Shown here: positions 57,106 through 64,000 of the stretch, in pieces
How positions within the stretch are numbered: position 1 is the stretch's first letter
Layout: each line of letters begins with the position of its first letter
Source: Rhizobium sp. PP-CC-3A-592
Lineage (GTDB): Bacteria; Pseudomonadota; Alphaproteobacteria; Rhizobiales; Rhizobiaceae
Assembly (NCBI RefSeq): GCF_003217095.1
Contig: NZ_QJSR01000001.1
Location: 737,716 to 801,715 of the forward strand
Reading direction: 5' to 3'
Length of the DNA: 64,000 bases
Translations under genes and position numbers: made by a program
Notes under the pieces: generated by a model
The model's input: only the letters and a program-made list of their open reading frames with translations
Told to the model about the DNA's origin: nothing
Database searches by the model: none

Positions 57106-58296
57106 CTACCCTCTTGCCCCCTCCAGCCACACCACCTGCTCGACACCGGCAAAGCGGGCGATGCGGGCGAGTTCGGCGTCGAGCCGCGCAGCGCGTCCCG
57201 CCGACGGGCGGAGGCCGGGTTCCCACCAGAGGCGCTTGACCTCCAGCAAGCCCGCCTTGCGGTTGGCCTTCATGTCGATGCGGCCGATGAGACGGTCGCC
57301 TTCGAGGAGCGGGAAGACGTAGTAGCCATATTGGCGCTTCGGCTCGGGTACGAAGATCTCGATGCGATAGGTGAAGCCGAACAGGCGCTCGGTGCGGGCG
57401 CGATCCCGCAGGAGCGGATCGAACGGGCTGAGGACGCGCAGGCGCGCCGGCGGGTCTTCGAGGTCGCCGAGGGTATCGGGGAAGCCGGCCAGCGCATGGG
57501 CGGCGCGCGGACGGCTGCCGTCGGCGGGCTCGATCACCACGGATTGCAGCTCGTGCGCATGGGACAGCACCCATCGCCGCGCGTCTTCCGGCGAGATCAG
57601 CGCGAAGAAGGCGGCGAGTTCGCCGTGGGTGGCAAAGCCCAGACGCTCGAGCGCCGCCCGGCAGCACCAGTCGATGAAGGCCTCGCGGTCCACCTCGCCC
57701 GATCGATAGGTCTCCGGGATCACACGTTCGGTCAGATCGTAGATCTTCTGGAAGCTGTCGCGGCCGGCGATCGCCAGTCTGCCGGTGCGCCAGAGATATT
57801 CGAGCGCGGTCTTCGACGGGTGCCAGTTCCACCAGCCGCCGGAGGTGCGGTCCTCGTATTTGAAGTCGCGCGCGAGCACGCGGCCGGTCTCGGTGATTTG
57901 CTTCAGCGTGTCGTCGAACACATCCTCGAACCCCGCCTCCCGCCATTTCCGCCAGCGCTCCACCAGCGTCTCGCTCTCGCGGGCGAAGCGGTGCTTCCAG
58001 TAGACGAAGAAGGCGCTGGGGATGATCGAGGCGTCATGCGTCCAGTGCTCGAACAGCGCGCCGTCCTTCTCCAGAAGGGCGGTCAGGTGCTCCGGCCGAT
58101 AAGTCTGGCTGCGGGCGTGGAGAATCATATGGTGGGCGCGCTCCACCGTCGAGATGCTGTCCACCTGCACGAAGCCGATCTTCGTGATGAGTTCGAGCAG
58201 GCCGGCCTTCGTCAGCGCCCGGTTGGGGGGCGACGCCAAGCCCTGGCGGTTGAGAAAGATGCGGCGGGCATCGCGATTGGATACGAGAATCGTCAT
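57106..58296 (-). CDS. YcaQ/AlkX-type winged-helix DNA glycosylase (crosslink repair)
   Basis: 396-aa protein of the HTH_42/YcaQ family, whose characterised members unhook interstrand DNA crosslinks and remove alkylated bases. The QVD motif is present in GFVQVDSISTVERAHH near residue 43; winged-helix units follow (HWTHDASIIPSAFF, LEYLWRTGRLAIAG, FIDWCCRAALERLG) and the C-terminal domain has LSPFDPLLRDRARTERLFGF. ATG 58296 is chosen, with 58308 as an alternative. bioM is divergent, 66 nt away. Confidence 0.88.
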   Translation of the reverse strand: MTILVSNRDARRIFLNRQGLASPPNRALTKAGLLELITKIGFVQVDSISTVERAHHMILHARSQTYRPEHLTALLEKDGALFEHWTHDASIIPSAFFVYWKHRFARESETLVERWRKWREAGFEDVFDDTLKQITETGRVLARDFKYEDRTSGGWWNWHPSKTALEYLWRTGRLAIAGRDSFQKIYDLTERVIPETYRSGEVDREAFIDWCCRAALERLGFATHGELAAFFALISPEDARRWVLSHAHELQSVVIEPADGSRPRAAHALAGFPDTLGDLEDPPARLRVLSPFDPLLRDRARTERLFGFTYRIEIFVPEPKRQYGYYVFPLLEGDRLIGRIDMKANRKAGLLEVKRLWWEPGLRPSAGRAARLDAELARIARFAGVEQVVWLEGARG

Positions 58297-58362
58297 GTTT
58301 TTGATCATGCTTTGTTCTGACGAAGAATCAACTCCCGCTTTGCCTTTCGCCCGTGTTCGCCT

Positions 58363-59082
58363 ATGAACCGGCGATCCACCGACACACCCAAGGAGACGGG
58401 ATTGGAGATCCGCTTTGCCGATTGCAGCATTCACTATGGCGAGACCGTCGCGCTGCATCCGCTCGACTTGGTGCTGACCGAGCGGCGGATCGGGGTGATC
58501 GGGCTCAATGGGTCGGGCAAGACGACCTTTGCGCGAGCCATCAACGGCCTCGTCAAGCCGAGCCGGGGCCACGTGACGGTGAACGGGCTTGATACGAGCG
58601 AGGATGGCCCGGCGGTTCTCGGCACCGTTGGCTTCATCTTCCAGAACCCGCAGAACCAGCTGATCCTGCCGATCGTCGCCGACGATATCGCGCTCGGCCT
58701 GAAGAGCCGGGGTGTCGCGAAAGCGGAGGTCGCGGCGCGGGTCGAGGGCATTCTCATGCGGTTCGGCATCGAGCATCTGGCGCGGCGGCGGGTGCATGCG
58801 CTGTCGGGCGGGGAGACGCAGCTGGTCGCCATGGCGAGCGTGCTCGTGACCGAACCCGACATCCTCATTCTCGACGAGCCGACCAACCAGCTCGATCTGA
58901 AAAACCGGAAACGGGTGATCGACACGCTGGCGGGCTTGGACGAGGCGGCCATCGTCGTTAGTCACGACCTGTCGCTGATCGAGAGCTTCGAGCGCGTGCT
59001 TCTCTTTCACGAAGGCCGCCTGATCGCCGATGGGATGCCGGGCGATGTCGTGAAGGCCTATGAGGCGGTGGCGCTGTGCTGA
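58363..59082 (+). CDS. bioM: Biotin ECF transporter ATPase BioM
   Basis: 239-aa ABC ATPase energising biotin uptake. Walker A GLNGSGKTT, Q-loop FIFQNPQNQLI, signature ALSGGETQL, Walker [14 protein letters not shown] and the switch His in VVSHDLSLI are all seen. It is the first gene of a bioMNY set; bioN overlaps by 7 nt. I see no BioR box (TTATCTATAA-like) in the 66-nt upstream gap. Confidence 0.93.
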   Translation: MNRRSTDTPKETGLEIRFADCSIHYGETVALHPLDLVLTERRIGVIGLNGSGKTTFARAINGLVKPSRGHVTVNGLDTSEDGPAVLGTVGFIFQNPQNQLILPIVADDIALGLKSRGVAKAEVAARVEGILMRFGIEHLARRRVHALSGGETQLVAMASVLVTEPDILILDEPTNQLDLKNRKRVIDTLAGLDEAAIVVSHDLSLIESFERVLLFHEGRLIADGMPGDVVKAYEAVALC

Positions 59083-59681
59083 AGAGCCTGCATGTCGAGG
59101 GCACGACGCTGCTGCACCGGCTGTCCGTGCGCACCAAGCTCGCGGTCCTGTTCGCCGCCAGCCTTGCGGTCTTTCTCACGGTCGATCCGTTCGTTCTCGG
59201 CGGGGCGGTTCTGCTCTCGGCGCTCGTCTTCGCCACGGTGGGCGTATCGTTCTCTCAAGCCGTGTCGCGGCTTGCCTGGCCACTGGTCTCCATCGGGCTG
59301 GTGGCGGGGGCGACGGCTTTCTTCGAGACGCCGGTTCACGGTCTCGTCGTCCTCTTCCGGTTCGCCACGCTTATTCTCCTTGCCGCCACTGTGACGGCCT
59401 CGACGGAGGTGGGCGACTTTATGGAGGAGATCACCCGGCTGATGATGCCGTTCGAGCGGCTGGGGCTCGTCAATGCCGCCGATATCGGGCTGGCGCTGGG
59501 GCTGGTGCTGCGCTTCGTGCCGGAGATCGCGACGCGTTACGAGAGCCTGCGGGAAGCGCATGCAGCACGGGGCCTGCCCGTGCGCCCGCTGAAAATGCTG
59601 GCGCCGCTGATCATCCTCACGCTGAAAGATGCCGACATGATTGCCATGGCCATTGACGCACGGGGCCTGCGGCGTCACTAA
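59076..59681 (+). CDS. bioN: Biotin ECF transporter transmembrane subunit BioN
   Basis: 201-aa membrane T-component with four to five hydrophobic segments and the coupling motif region with a short Ala-Arg-Gly pattern (ESLREAHAARGLPVR) and AIDARGLR near the end, which contacts the ATPase. The start is GTG 59076 inside the bioM 3' end. It links BioM to the substrate-binding BioY encoded next. Confidence 0.93.
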   Translation: MLKSLHVEGTTLLHRLSVRTKLAVLFAASLAVFLTVDPFVLGGAVLLSALVFATVGVSFSQAVSRLAWPLVSIGLVAGATAFFETPVHGLVVLFRFATLILLAATVTASTEVGDFMEEITRLMMPFERLGLVNAADIGLALGLVLRFVPEIATRYESLREAHAARGLPVRPLKMLAPLIILTLKDADMIAMAIDARGLRRH

Positions 59682-59717
59682 TCGGGCTCCATCAGCAACT
59701 CGTGAAAGGAGAGGCGA

Positions 59718-60281
59718 ATGTCGACGCGCGACCTGGTTCTGACCGCCCTGTTTACCGCCATCATCATCGTCCTCGGCATCATCCCGCCGATCACGCTCGC
59801 CTTCGTGCCGGTGCCGATCACCGCGCAGTCGATGGGCGTCATGCTGGCCGGCTGCATCATCGGTGCCAAGCGCGGCGCGCTCGCCTATCTCCTCCTCATC
59901 CTCATGGTGGCCGTCGGCCTGCCGGTCCTGTCGGGCGGCCGCGGCGGGCTCGCCGTCCTTGCCGGCCCGACCGGCGGTTACATCGCGGGCTGGGTCGTCG
60001 GCACCTTCGTCACCGGCCTCGTCGCCGAACGGATCGTTCGCGAAACCCAGGGCGGCGCACGCCAGATCGCCGGCTTCTTCCTCGCCTCGATCATCGGCGG
60101 CATCGGCGTCGTCTACCTCATGGGCACGATCTGGCTGGCCATCAACACCGGCATGGGCTTCGTGGCCGCTCTCTCGGCAAACGCGGTCTTCCTGCCGGGT
60201 GACATCCTCAAGGCCGGCATCGCAGCACTTGCCGCACGCGCAGTGCTCGTCGGCTATCCCCTGCTGCCGCAGCGGAGCTGA
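59718..60281 (+). CDS. bioY: Biotin ECF transporter S component BioY
   Basis: 187-aa integral membrane protein with six predicted helices that binds biotin. BioY features: PITLAFVPVPITAQSMGVML, GRGGLAVLAGPTGGYIAGW and FLPGDILKAGIAALAA. AAGGAGAGG lies upstream of ATG 59718. Together with bioM and bioN it makes a complete high-affinity biotin importer, suggesting biotin scavenging; no biotin biosynthesis genes are in the window. Confidence 0.96.
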   Translation: MSTRDLVLTALFTAIIIVLGIIPPITLAFVPVPITAQSMGVMLAGCIIGAKRGALAYLLLILMVAVGLPVLSGGRGGLAVLAGPTGGYIAGWVVGTFVTGLVAERIVRETQGGARQIAGFFLASIIGGIGVVYLMGTIWLAINTGMGFVAALSANAVFLPGDILKAGIAALAARAVLVGYPLLPQRS

Positions 60282-60367
60282 CGGGAACCAAGCGTGAAGC
60301 GGGAACGGGCGGGGAAAAGCCGGCAAGGTGCTGGACCCTGCCCCTTTAGCGCTCTAGCTTGGCGCCC

Positions 60368-61297
60368 ATGACAACCATCCTCTACGAAAACCCCATCTTC
60401 CTCGAGCATCAGGTGCCCGAGGGCCACCCGGAGCGGCCGGATCGGCTGCGGGCGCTCAATCTGGCGCTGGAGCACGAGCGGTTTTCCGATCTCGTCCGCA
60501 AACAAGCACCGCAGGGCAACGAGGATCTCGTGCTGCTCGCCCATCCGGAAGAGCACCTGCGGGCCGTGATGTCGGTGATCCCCGAAGAGGGCATCAACAG
60601 TTTCGAGGCCGATACGCATGCGAGCCCCGCCAGCCTTCAGGCGGCGCTGACCGGCATTGGTGGCGCGGTGGCTGCGGTGGACGCGGTTTTCACCGGCAAG
60701 GCCGACAATGTCTTCGTCGCCTCCCGCCCGCCCGGGCACCATGCCGAGAAGATGAAGGCCATGGGCTTCTGCTTCTTCAACAATGCCGCCATCGCTGCGC
60801 GGCATGCCCAGCGTGTGCACGGGGCCGAGCGGGTGGCGATCGTCGATTGGGACGTGCACCACGGCAACGGCACGCAGGACATCTTCTACGACGACGCCTC
60901 CGTCCTCTTCTGTTCGACGCACCAGATGCCGCTTTATCCCGGCACCGGCGCCAAGGACGAGACCGGCACCCACAACACCATCGTCAACGCGCCGCTGTCT
61001 CCCGATACGGGCAGCGAGCATTTTCGCGAGGCGTTCAAGTCGCGCGTGCTGCCGGCGCTCGAGCGTTTCCAGCCGGATCTCATCATCATCTCGGCCGGGT
61101 TCGATGCCCATCACCGCGATCCGCTGGCACAGATCAACCTCGTCGGCGACGATTTCGACTGGGCGACGGGCCGGCTGCTCGACGTGGCGGGCAAGCATGC
61201 CAGCAACCGGATCGTCAGCCTGCTCGAAGGCGGCTATGACCTCGTGGGGCTCGCCGAATCGGCAGGCCTTCATATCCAGCGCCTGATGAGGGGATGA
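60368..61297 (+). CDS. Histone deacetylase-family (arginase-fold) deacetylase
   Basis: 309-aa zinc-dependent deacetylase of the class II HDAC-like/AcuC/APAH group. Seen are [11 protein letters not shown], the catalytic His pair in [20 protein letters not shown], the metal site [30 protein letters not shown] and LEGGYDL. The bacterial enzymes act on acetylpolyamines, acetylated proteins or acetylated small molecules. Its stop overlaps the xseB start by 4 bp, a pairing common in rhizobia. Confidence 0.94.
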   Translation: MTTILYENPIFLEHQVPEGHPERPDRLRALNLALEHERFSDLVRKQAPQGNEDLVLLAHPEEHLRAVMSVIPEEGINSFEADTHASPASLQAALTGIGGAVAAVDAVFTGKADNVFVASRPPGHHAEKMKAMGFCFFNNAAIAARHAQRVHGAERVAIVDWDVHHGNGTQDIFYDDASVLFCSTHQMPLYPGTGAKDETGTHNTIVNAPLSPDTGSEHFREAFKSRVLPALERFQPDLIIISAGFDAHHRDPLAQINLVGDDFDWATGRLLDVAGKHASNRIVSLLEGGYDLVGLAESAGLHIQRLMRG

Positions 61298-61596
61298 CCG
61301 CCATGGCAAACGAGACACGCACGCAATCACCAGCCGCTGGCCCGGCCGAGCCTTCCGGCCCGACCGATGTCGCCTCGCTGTCCTTCGAGCGGGCCGTCGA
61401 GGAACTGGAATCGATCGTCTCGGCGCTGGAGCGCGGCGATGTCGCCCTCGACCGCTCGATCGAGTTCTACGAGCGCGGCGAAGCGCTGAAGAAGCATTGC
61501 GAGGCCCTGCTCAACGCGGCCGAAAACCGCATCGAGAAGATCCGCCTCGACCGCGCCGGCAAGCCGCAGGGCGTGGAGCCGCTGGACGGCAACTGA
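61294..61596 (+). CDS. xseB: Exodeoxyribonuclease VII small subunit
   Basis: 100-aa protein with the XseB signature: [20 protein letters not shown], then [20 protein letters not shown] and a charged tail. It forms ExoVII with XseA, which is not encoded in the window. ATG 61294 overlaps the deacetylase stop; an in-frame ATG at 61303 is possible. The thioesterase gene follows convergently after 6 nt. Confidence 0.95.
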   Translation: MTAMANETRTQSPAAGPAEPSGPTDVASLSFERAVEELESIVSALERGDVALDRSIEFYERGEALKKHCEALLNAAENRIEKIRLDRAGKPQGVEPLDGN

Positions 61597-61602
61597 CGTC
61601 GG

Positions 61603-63006
61603 TCAGGCGGTTGCGCTTTTCCCGGGCGCGGATGTTGCCGATGCCGATATCGGTGCGGGCCGCAGATGCATGTCCATCACGGCGGCAAGCTTGCGGGCGT
61701 TTCTGGCGACGATCATGCTGAGATGGTTGCCCGACACCGAGACCCACCTCGCCTCCGGCAAGTAGGTCTTCCAGATGCGCTTGGCATTGCAATCGATCGG
61801 TGAGCCGGAGGTCGAGGCAAAGAAAACGAGCGGTCCATCATAGACGCTCGGCCTGTAGAGGCCCTTCATCTGCAGCAATTGACGGGCACAGGCATCGTAG
61901 ACGGGGGTGTAGCCGCCTGCCCATTGCGGCGCGTAGAGCGGGTAATCGGGCTGACGCGGATGGCGAAAGCGGAAGAAGAGCTGGTGGCCCCGGCGGGACG
62001 GGCTGTGATGCGAGGCGGAGGCCGTGAAACGGTTTCCGGCTGATGGCCTGCTGATGACATCGTTCTGGTGTGGAGCGACGCCATCCCCCCTGCCGTCATG
62101 CTCGGCCTTGTGCCGAGTATCTGCTGCACTGCCCGCGATCTGGAGGACCATGCTGTTTGCGGGGACGACAGCAGATGCTCGGGACAAGCCCACGCATGAC
62201 GGGGGAGAGGGCGAACGGTTGCTCGACGCCAGAACCCCGCATTGATCAACCGGCGACGGTATGAGACCCGGACGCAGCGCTTCGACGCCGACATCGCCTT
62301 GACGCTCCGCCGACGGCTTGCCGCGGCGCAGGGCGCGGCCCGCCAGTTTCCCGAGCACCGACGTCACCTGTCGCGTGATCGTCCGGCGCATCAGCCCGGC
62401 CCAGAGCAGGAGCGGCCAGCTGTGATCGTTCTGCGGCGGGTCGAGCAGCATCAGCGCCTCGATCATGTCGCCGTCCACCCTTGCCCGGCGGGCAAGCTCC
62501 AGCGCCAGCACGCCGCCGAAGGAGTAGCCCGCGAGGCGGTAAGGCCCTTCCGGCTGGATGGTCTTCATGGCGCGATAGGCGCGTTCGACTTCGTCGGCGA
62601 CCTCAGGCGGAGAGTCGCCCGGCCGGCCGAAATCCGTCAGCGTGATGCCGTAGATCGCGCCGGCGAAGGTCAAGGCATCGACAAGGTCCTGCGTCTCCAG
62701 GAAGCAGTTCACGCCCCCGGCAAAGAGGAAGAGCGGGCGCGCGCGGTCGCCCTCGCGCAGAAGCAGAATCTTGTCGGTCGGCTGCACGCAACCCTGACCG
62801 ATCGCCGCGACGATCGCGCGCGGCGTGCGGTGGAGGTAGAACACGTTGACATCGAGCTCGATCCCGGTCCGCATCCAGAACAGCTTGATGAGCGCGAGCG
62901 CCTTGTTGGCGTTCAGACCCTTGGCCACCAGATCGTCATCGGCGGCGATGGCGGCTCGCATCGTTTGCTGGCACAGGCCTGTCAGTGTCGCGAGCATCCC
63001 GTTCAT
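61603..63006 (-). CDS. Carrier-like plus thioesterase-domain protein with in-frame repeat insertion
   Basis: About 467 aa. Residues ~1-70 resemble a peptidyl/acyl carrier domain (DDDLVAKGLNANKALALIKL, FYLHRTPRAIVAAI) but the phosphopantetheine Ser (GGDS) is Ala. A thioesterase alpha/beta-hydrolase follows (LFLFAGGVNCFLETQDLV, GYSFGGVLALELARRA with nucleophile Ser, and SGNHLSMIVAR with His near the end). Between them, about 100 residues are low-complexity; 62093-62202 is the dispersed palindromic repeat read through in frame. Start ATG 63006; GTG 63036 is an alternative. The substrate is unknown; polyketide/peptide-type thioesterases are relatives. Confidence 0.75.
   Translation of the reverse strand: MNGMLATLTGLCQQTMRAAIAADDDLVAKGLNANKALALIKLFWMRTGIELDVNVFYLHRTPRAIVAAIGQGCVQPTDKILLLREGDRARPLFLFAGGVNCFLETQDLVDALTFAGAIYGITLTDFGRPGDSPPEVADEVERAYRAMKTIQPEGPYRLAGYSFGGVLALELARRARVDGDMIEALMLLDPPQNDHSWPLLLWAGLMRRTITRQVTSVLGKLAGRALRRGKPSAERQGDVGVEALRPGLIPSPVDQCGVLASSNRSPSPPSCVGLSRASAVVPANSMVLQIAGSAADTRHKAEHDGRGDGVAPHQNDVISRPSAGNRFTASASHHSPSRRGHQLFFRFRHPRQPDYPLYAPQWAGGYTPVYDACARQLLQMKGLYRPSVYDGPLVFFASTSGSPIDCNAKRIWKTYLPEARWVSVSGNHLSMIVARNARKLAAVMDMHLRPAPISASATSAPGKSATA
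62093..62202. repeat. Dispersed palindromic repeat inside the thioesterase gene
   Basis: Terminal inverted sequences CCGTCATGCTCGGCCTTGTG and GACAAGCCCACGCATGACGG, with sub-hairpins, match the element at 19246-19334 at both ends. Its internal part differs. The host gene is read through it without stop codons, adding about 36 residues (C-V-G-L-S-R-A-S ... T-R-H-K-A-E-H-D). Confidence 0.85.
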
Positions 63007-63274
63007 CCCATGTTCGAATGCCGGAGGTCCGACCACCCGTTCGCGCCTGTCGCCGCGTCATGATCTGGATATAGACGCTTCAAATTACCAAAGCGTTGAA
63101 TGACGATGTGCTCCGTGCGTGTCCTTTCGACACCGTACCCGCCGCGTGCCAGCCGTAATTATGCAACCCTGAGACGATTTCGGAATCCCTCATGGTCTTG
63201 CGGGATGCATCTTTCCTTCGCGGCCGGCAGATCTATGTCATTGCGAACAACATCCATGGGAGAAGGGGTTTCCG

Positions 63275-64000
63275 ATGACGGGGCAGGAGAAACAGACGAC
63301 ACAACCCGAACTGAAGCGCGTAATGGGGCCGGGGCTCCTGCTGCTCTTCATCATCGGCGATATCCTCGGCACCGGCATCTATGCGCTGACCGGACAGGTC
63401 GCAGCCAAGGTCGGCGGCATCGTCTGGCTGCCCTTCCTCATCGCCTTCGCCGTCGCGCTGCTCACCGCCTTCAGCTATCTCGAACTCGTGACGAAATATC
63501 CGAAAGCTGCGGGCGCCGCGCTCTACACGCACAAGGCCTTCGGCGTGCATTTCCTCACCTTCATCGTCGCCTTCGCGGTGATGTCGTCGGGCATCACCTC
63601 GGCCTCCACGGCGGCGCGGGCGTTTTCCGCCAACTTCACCGCGGCGCTCGGGCTCGACGTGGGCAATGGCATGGTGGTGCTGATCGCGGTCCTGTTTCTC
63701 GCGCTCGTCGCCGCCATCAACTTTCGCGGCGTCGGGGAGAGCGTGAAGCTCAATGTCGGGCTGACGATGATCGAGCTGACGGGCCTGCTGATCATCATCG
63801 GCATCGGCTTCTGGGCGATCTTTCACGGCCAGGGCGACGTGTCGCGCGTCACGACCTTTACGCCTGCGGGGGATAGCGGCGTGTTCTGGTCGGTCATCGC
63901 CGCCACCACGCTTGCCTTTTTCGCCATGGTGGGCTTCGAGGATTCGGTCAACATGGCCGAGGAGTGCAAGGATCCGAGCCGGATCTTTCCGAAGGTTCTC
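63275..64000 (+). CDS. Amino acid permease, APC superfamily (3' end outside window)
   Basis: The first 242 codons of an APC-family transporter. ATG 63275 has GAGAAGGGG upstream. TM1 contains the cation-amino-acid motif IIGDILGTGIYALTG; further helices follow (WLPFLIAFAVALLTAFSY with LELVTKYPKAAGAALY, and TTLAFFAMVGFEDSVNMAEE, typical of APC TM6). It imports or exchanges an amino acid or polyamine; the substrate is not deducible from this part. The rest lies beyond the window. Confidence 0.92.
   Translation, partial: MTGQEKQTTQPELKRVMGPGLLLLFIIGDILGTGIYALTGQVAAKVGGIVWLPFLIAFAVALLTAFSYLELVTKYPKAAGAALYTHKAFGVHFLTFIVAFAVMSSGITSASTAARAFSANFTAALGLDVGNGMVVLIAVLFLALVAAINFRGVGESVKLNVGLTMIELTGLLIIIGIGFWAIFHGQGDVSRVTTFTPAGDSGVFWSVIAATTLAFFAMVGFEDSVNMAEECKDPSRIFPKVL

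Noticed and set aside
60368-61297. Histone deacetylase homologue as a eukaryotic transfer
   Set aside because: Bacterial arginase-fold deacetylases of this type are common in Proteobacteria, and codon use and the xseB linkage look native.

Overview
The window is high-GC, densely packed alphaproteobacterial chromosome, most likely from the family Rhizobiaceae (Rhizobium/Agrobacterium/Shinella-like). The pointers are a CcrM-type GANTC methylase with a C-terminal RAMA-like domain, an EcfG-type promoter before a csbD gene, a BioMNY biotin transporter, ThrB of the aminoglycoside-phosphotransferase fold, and several families of palindromic intergenic repeats that I recognise from rhizobial genomes. 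No database search was possible, so the genus is left open.

Layout. 1-4.5 kb: a ribose/inositol-type sugar ABC system with its LacI regulator (lacI, binding protein, ATPase, permease), all on the minus strand; the permease runs off the window start. 4.6-6.3 kb: a decayed accessory patch lying directly 3' of a tRNA-Gln gene. It holds an internally deleted DUF4011/DUF3320 helicase-like gene and stumps of a HipBA-type toxin-antitoxin pair, bracketed by a 12-bp direct repeat. 6.6-14.4 kb: an MBL-fold hydrolase, a DUF1499 membrane protein, a diguanylate cyclase and pyruvate phosphate dikinase. 14.7-15.7 kb: a two-gene module with an AbiEii-type nucleotidyltransferase. 15.7-24.8 kb: smc, a DsbA-like lipoprotein, a FitA antitoxin with a truncated toxin, a DUF721 (DciA-like) gene, mutY, a HAD hydrolase and an RTX protein. 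25.3-35.3 kb: ccrM, an orphan MNT nucleotidyltransferase, a HAD hydrolase, a lipoprotein, thrC, an M16 peptidase, a GNAT acetyltransferase and a DISMED-7TM-PAS-GGDEF-EAL protein. 35.5-46.6 kb: housekeeping genes (zinc peptidase, csbD, algH, DsbD-like, peroxiredoxin, rnhA, thrB, ispH, DUF1304, SURF1, DUF983, a deacetylase, pdxH, a lipoprotein). 46.7-55.6 kb: a DnaJ-like gene, fabI, a histidine phosphatase, DUF1344, a second GGDEF-EAL protein, aroC and ribB. 55.6-57.0 kb: two adjacent toxin-antitoxin pairs (HigBA-like, MntA-HepT-like). 57.1-64 kb: a YcaQ-type glycosylase, bioMNY, a deacetylase-fold protein, xseB, a carrier-thioesterase protein and an APC permease cut by the window end.

Functionally the window is mostly backbone metabolism and cell-cycle machinery: threonine (thrB, thrC), chorismate, riboflavin, PLP, isoprenoid precursors, fatty-acid reduction, SMC, CcrM, DciA-like and MutY. 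Added to this are three c-di-GMP proteins and a scatter of toxin-antitoxin or defence-type modules in different states of repair.

The most notable observation is the MntA-HepT-like pair at 56.4-57.0 kb. The antitoxin's GSx10DxD active site reads GAx10ExE and the toxin's Rx4HxY target motif ends in Phe, so both halves of the known AMPylation mechanism look altered together. Other notable points are the tRNA-Gln island remnant, a palindromic repeat read through in frame inside a thioesterase gene, and 15-bp tandem repeats in three coding regions.
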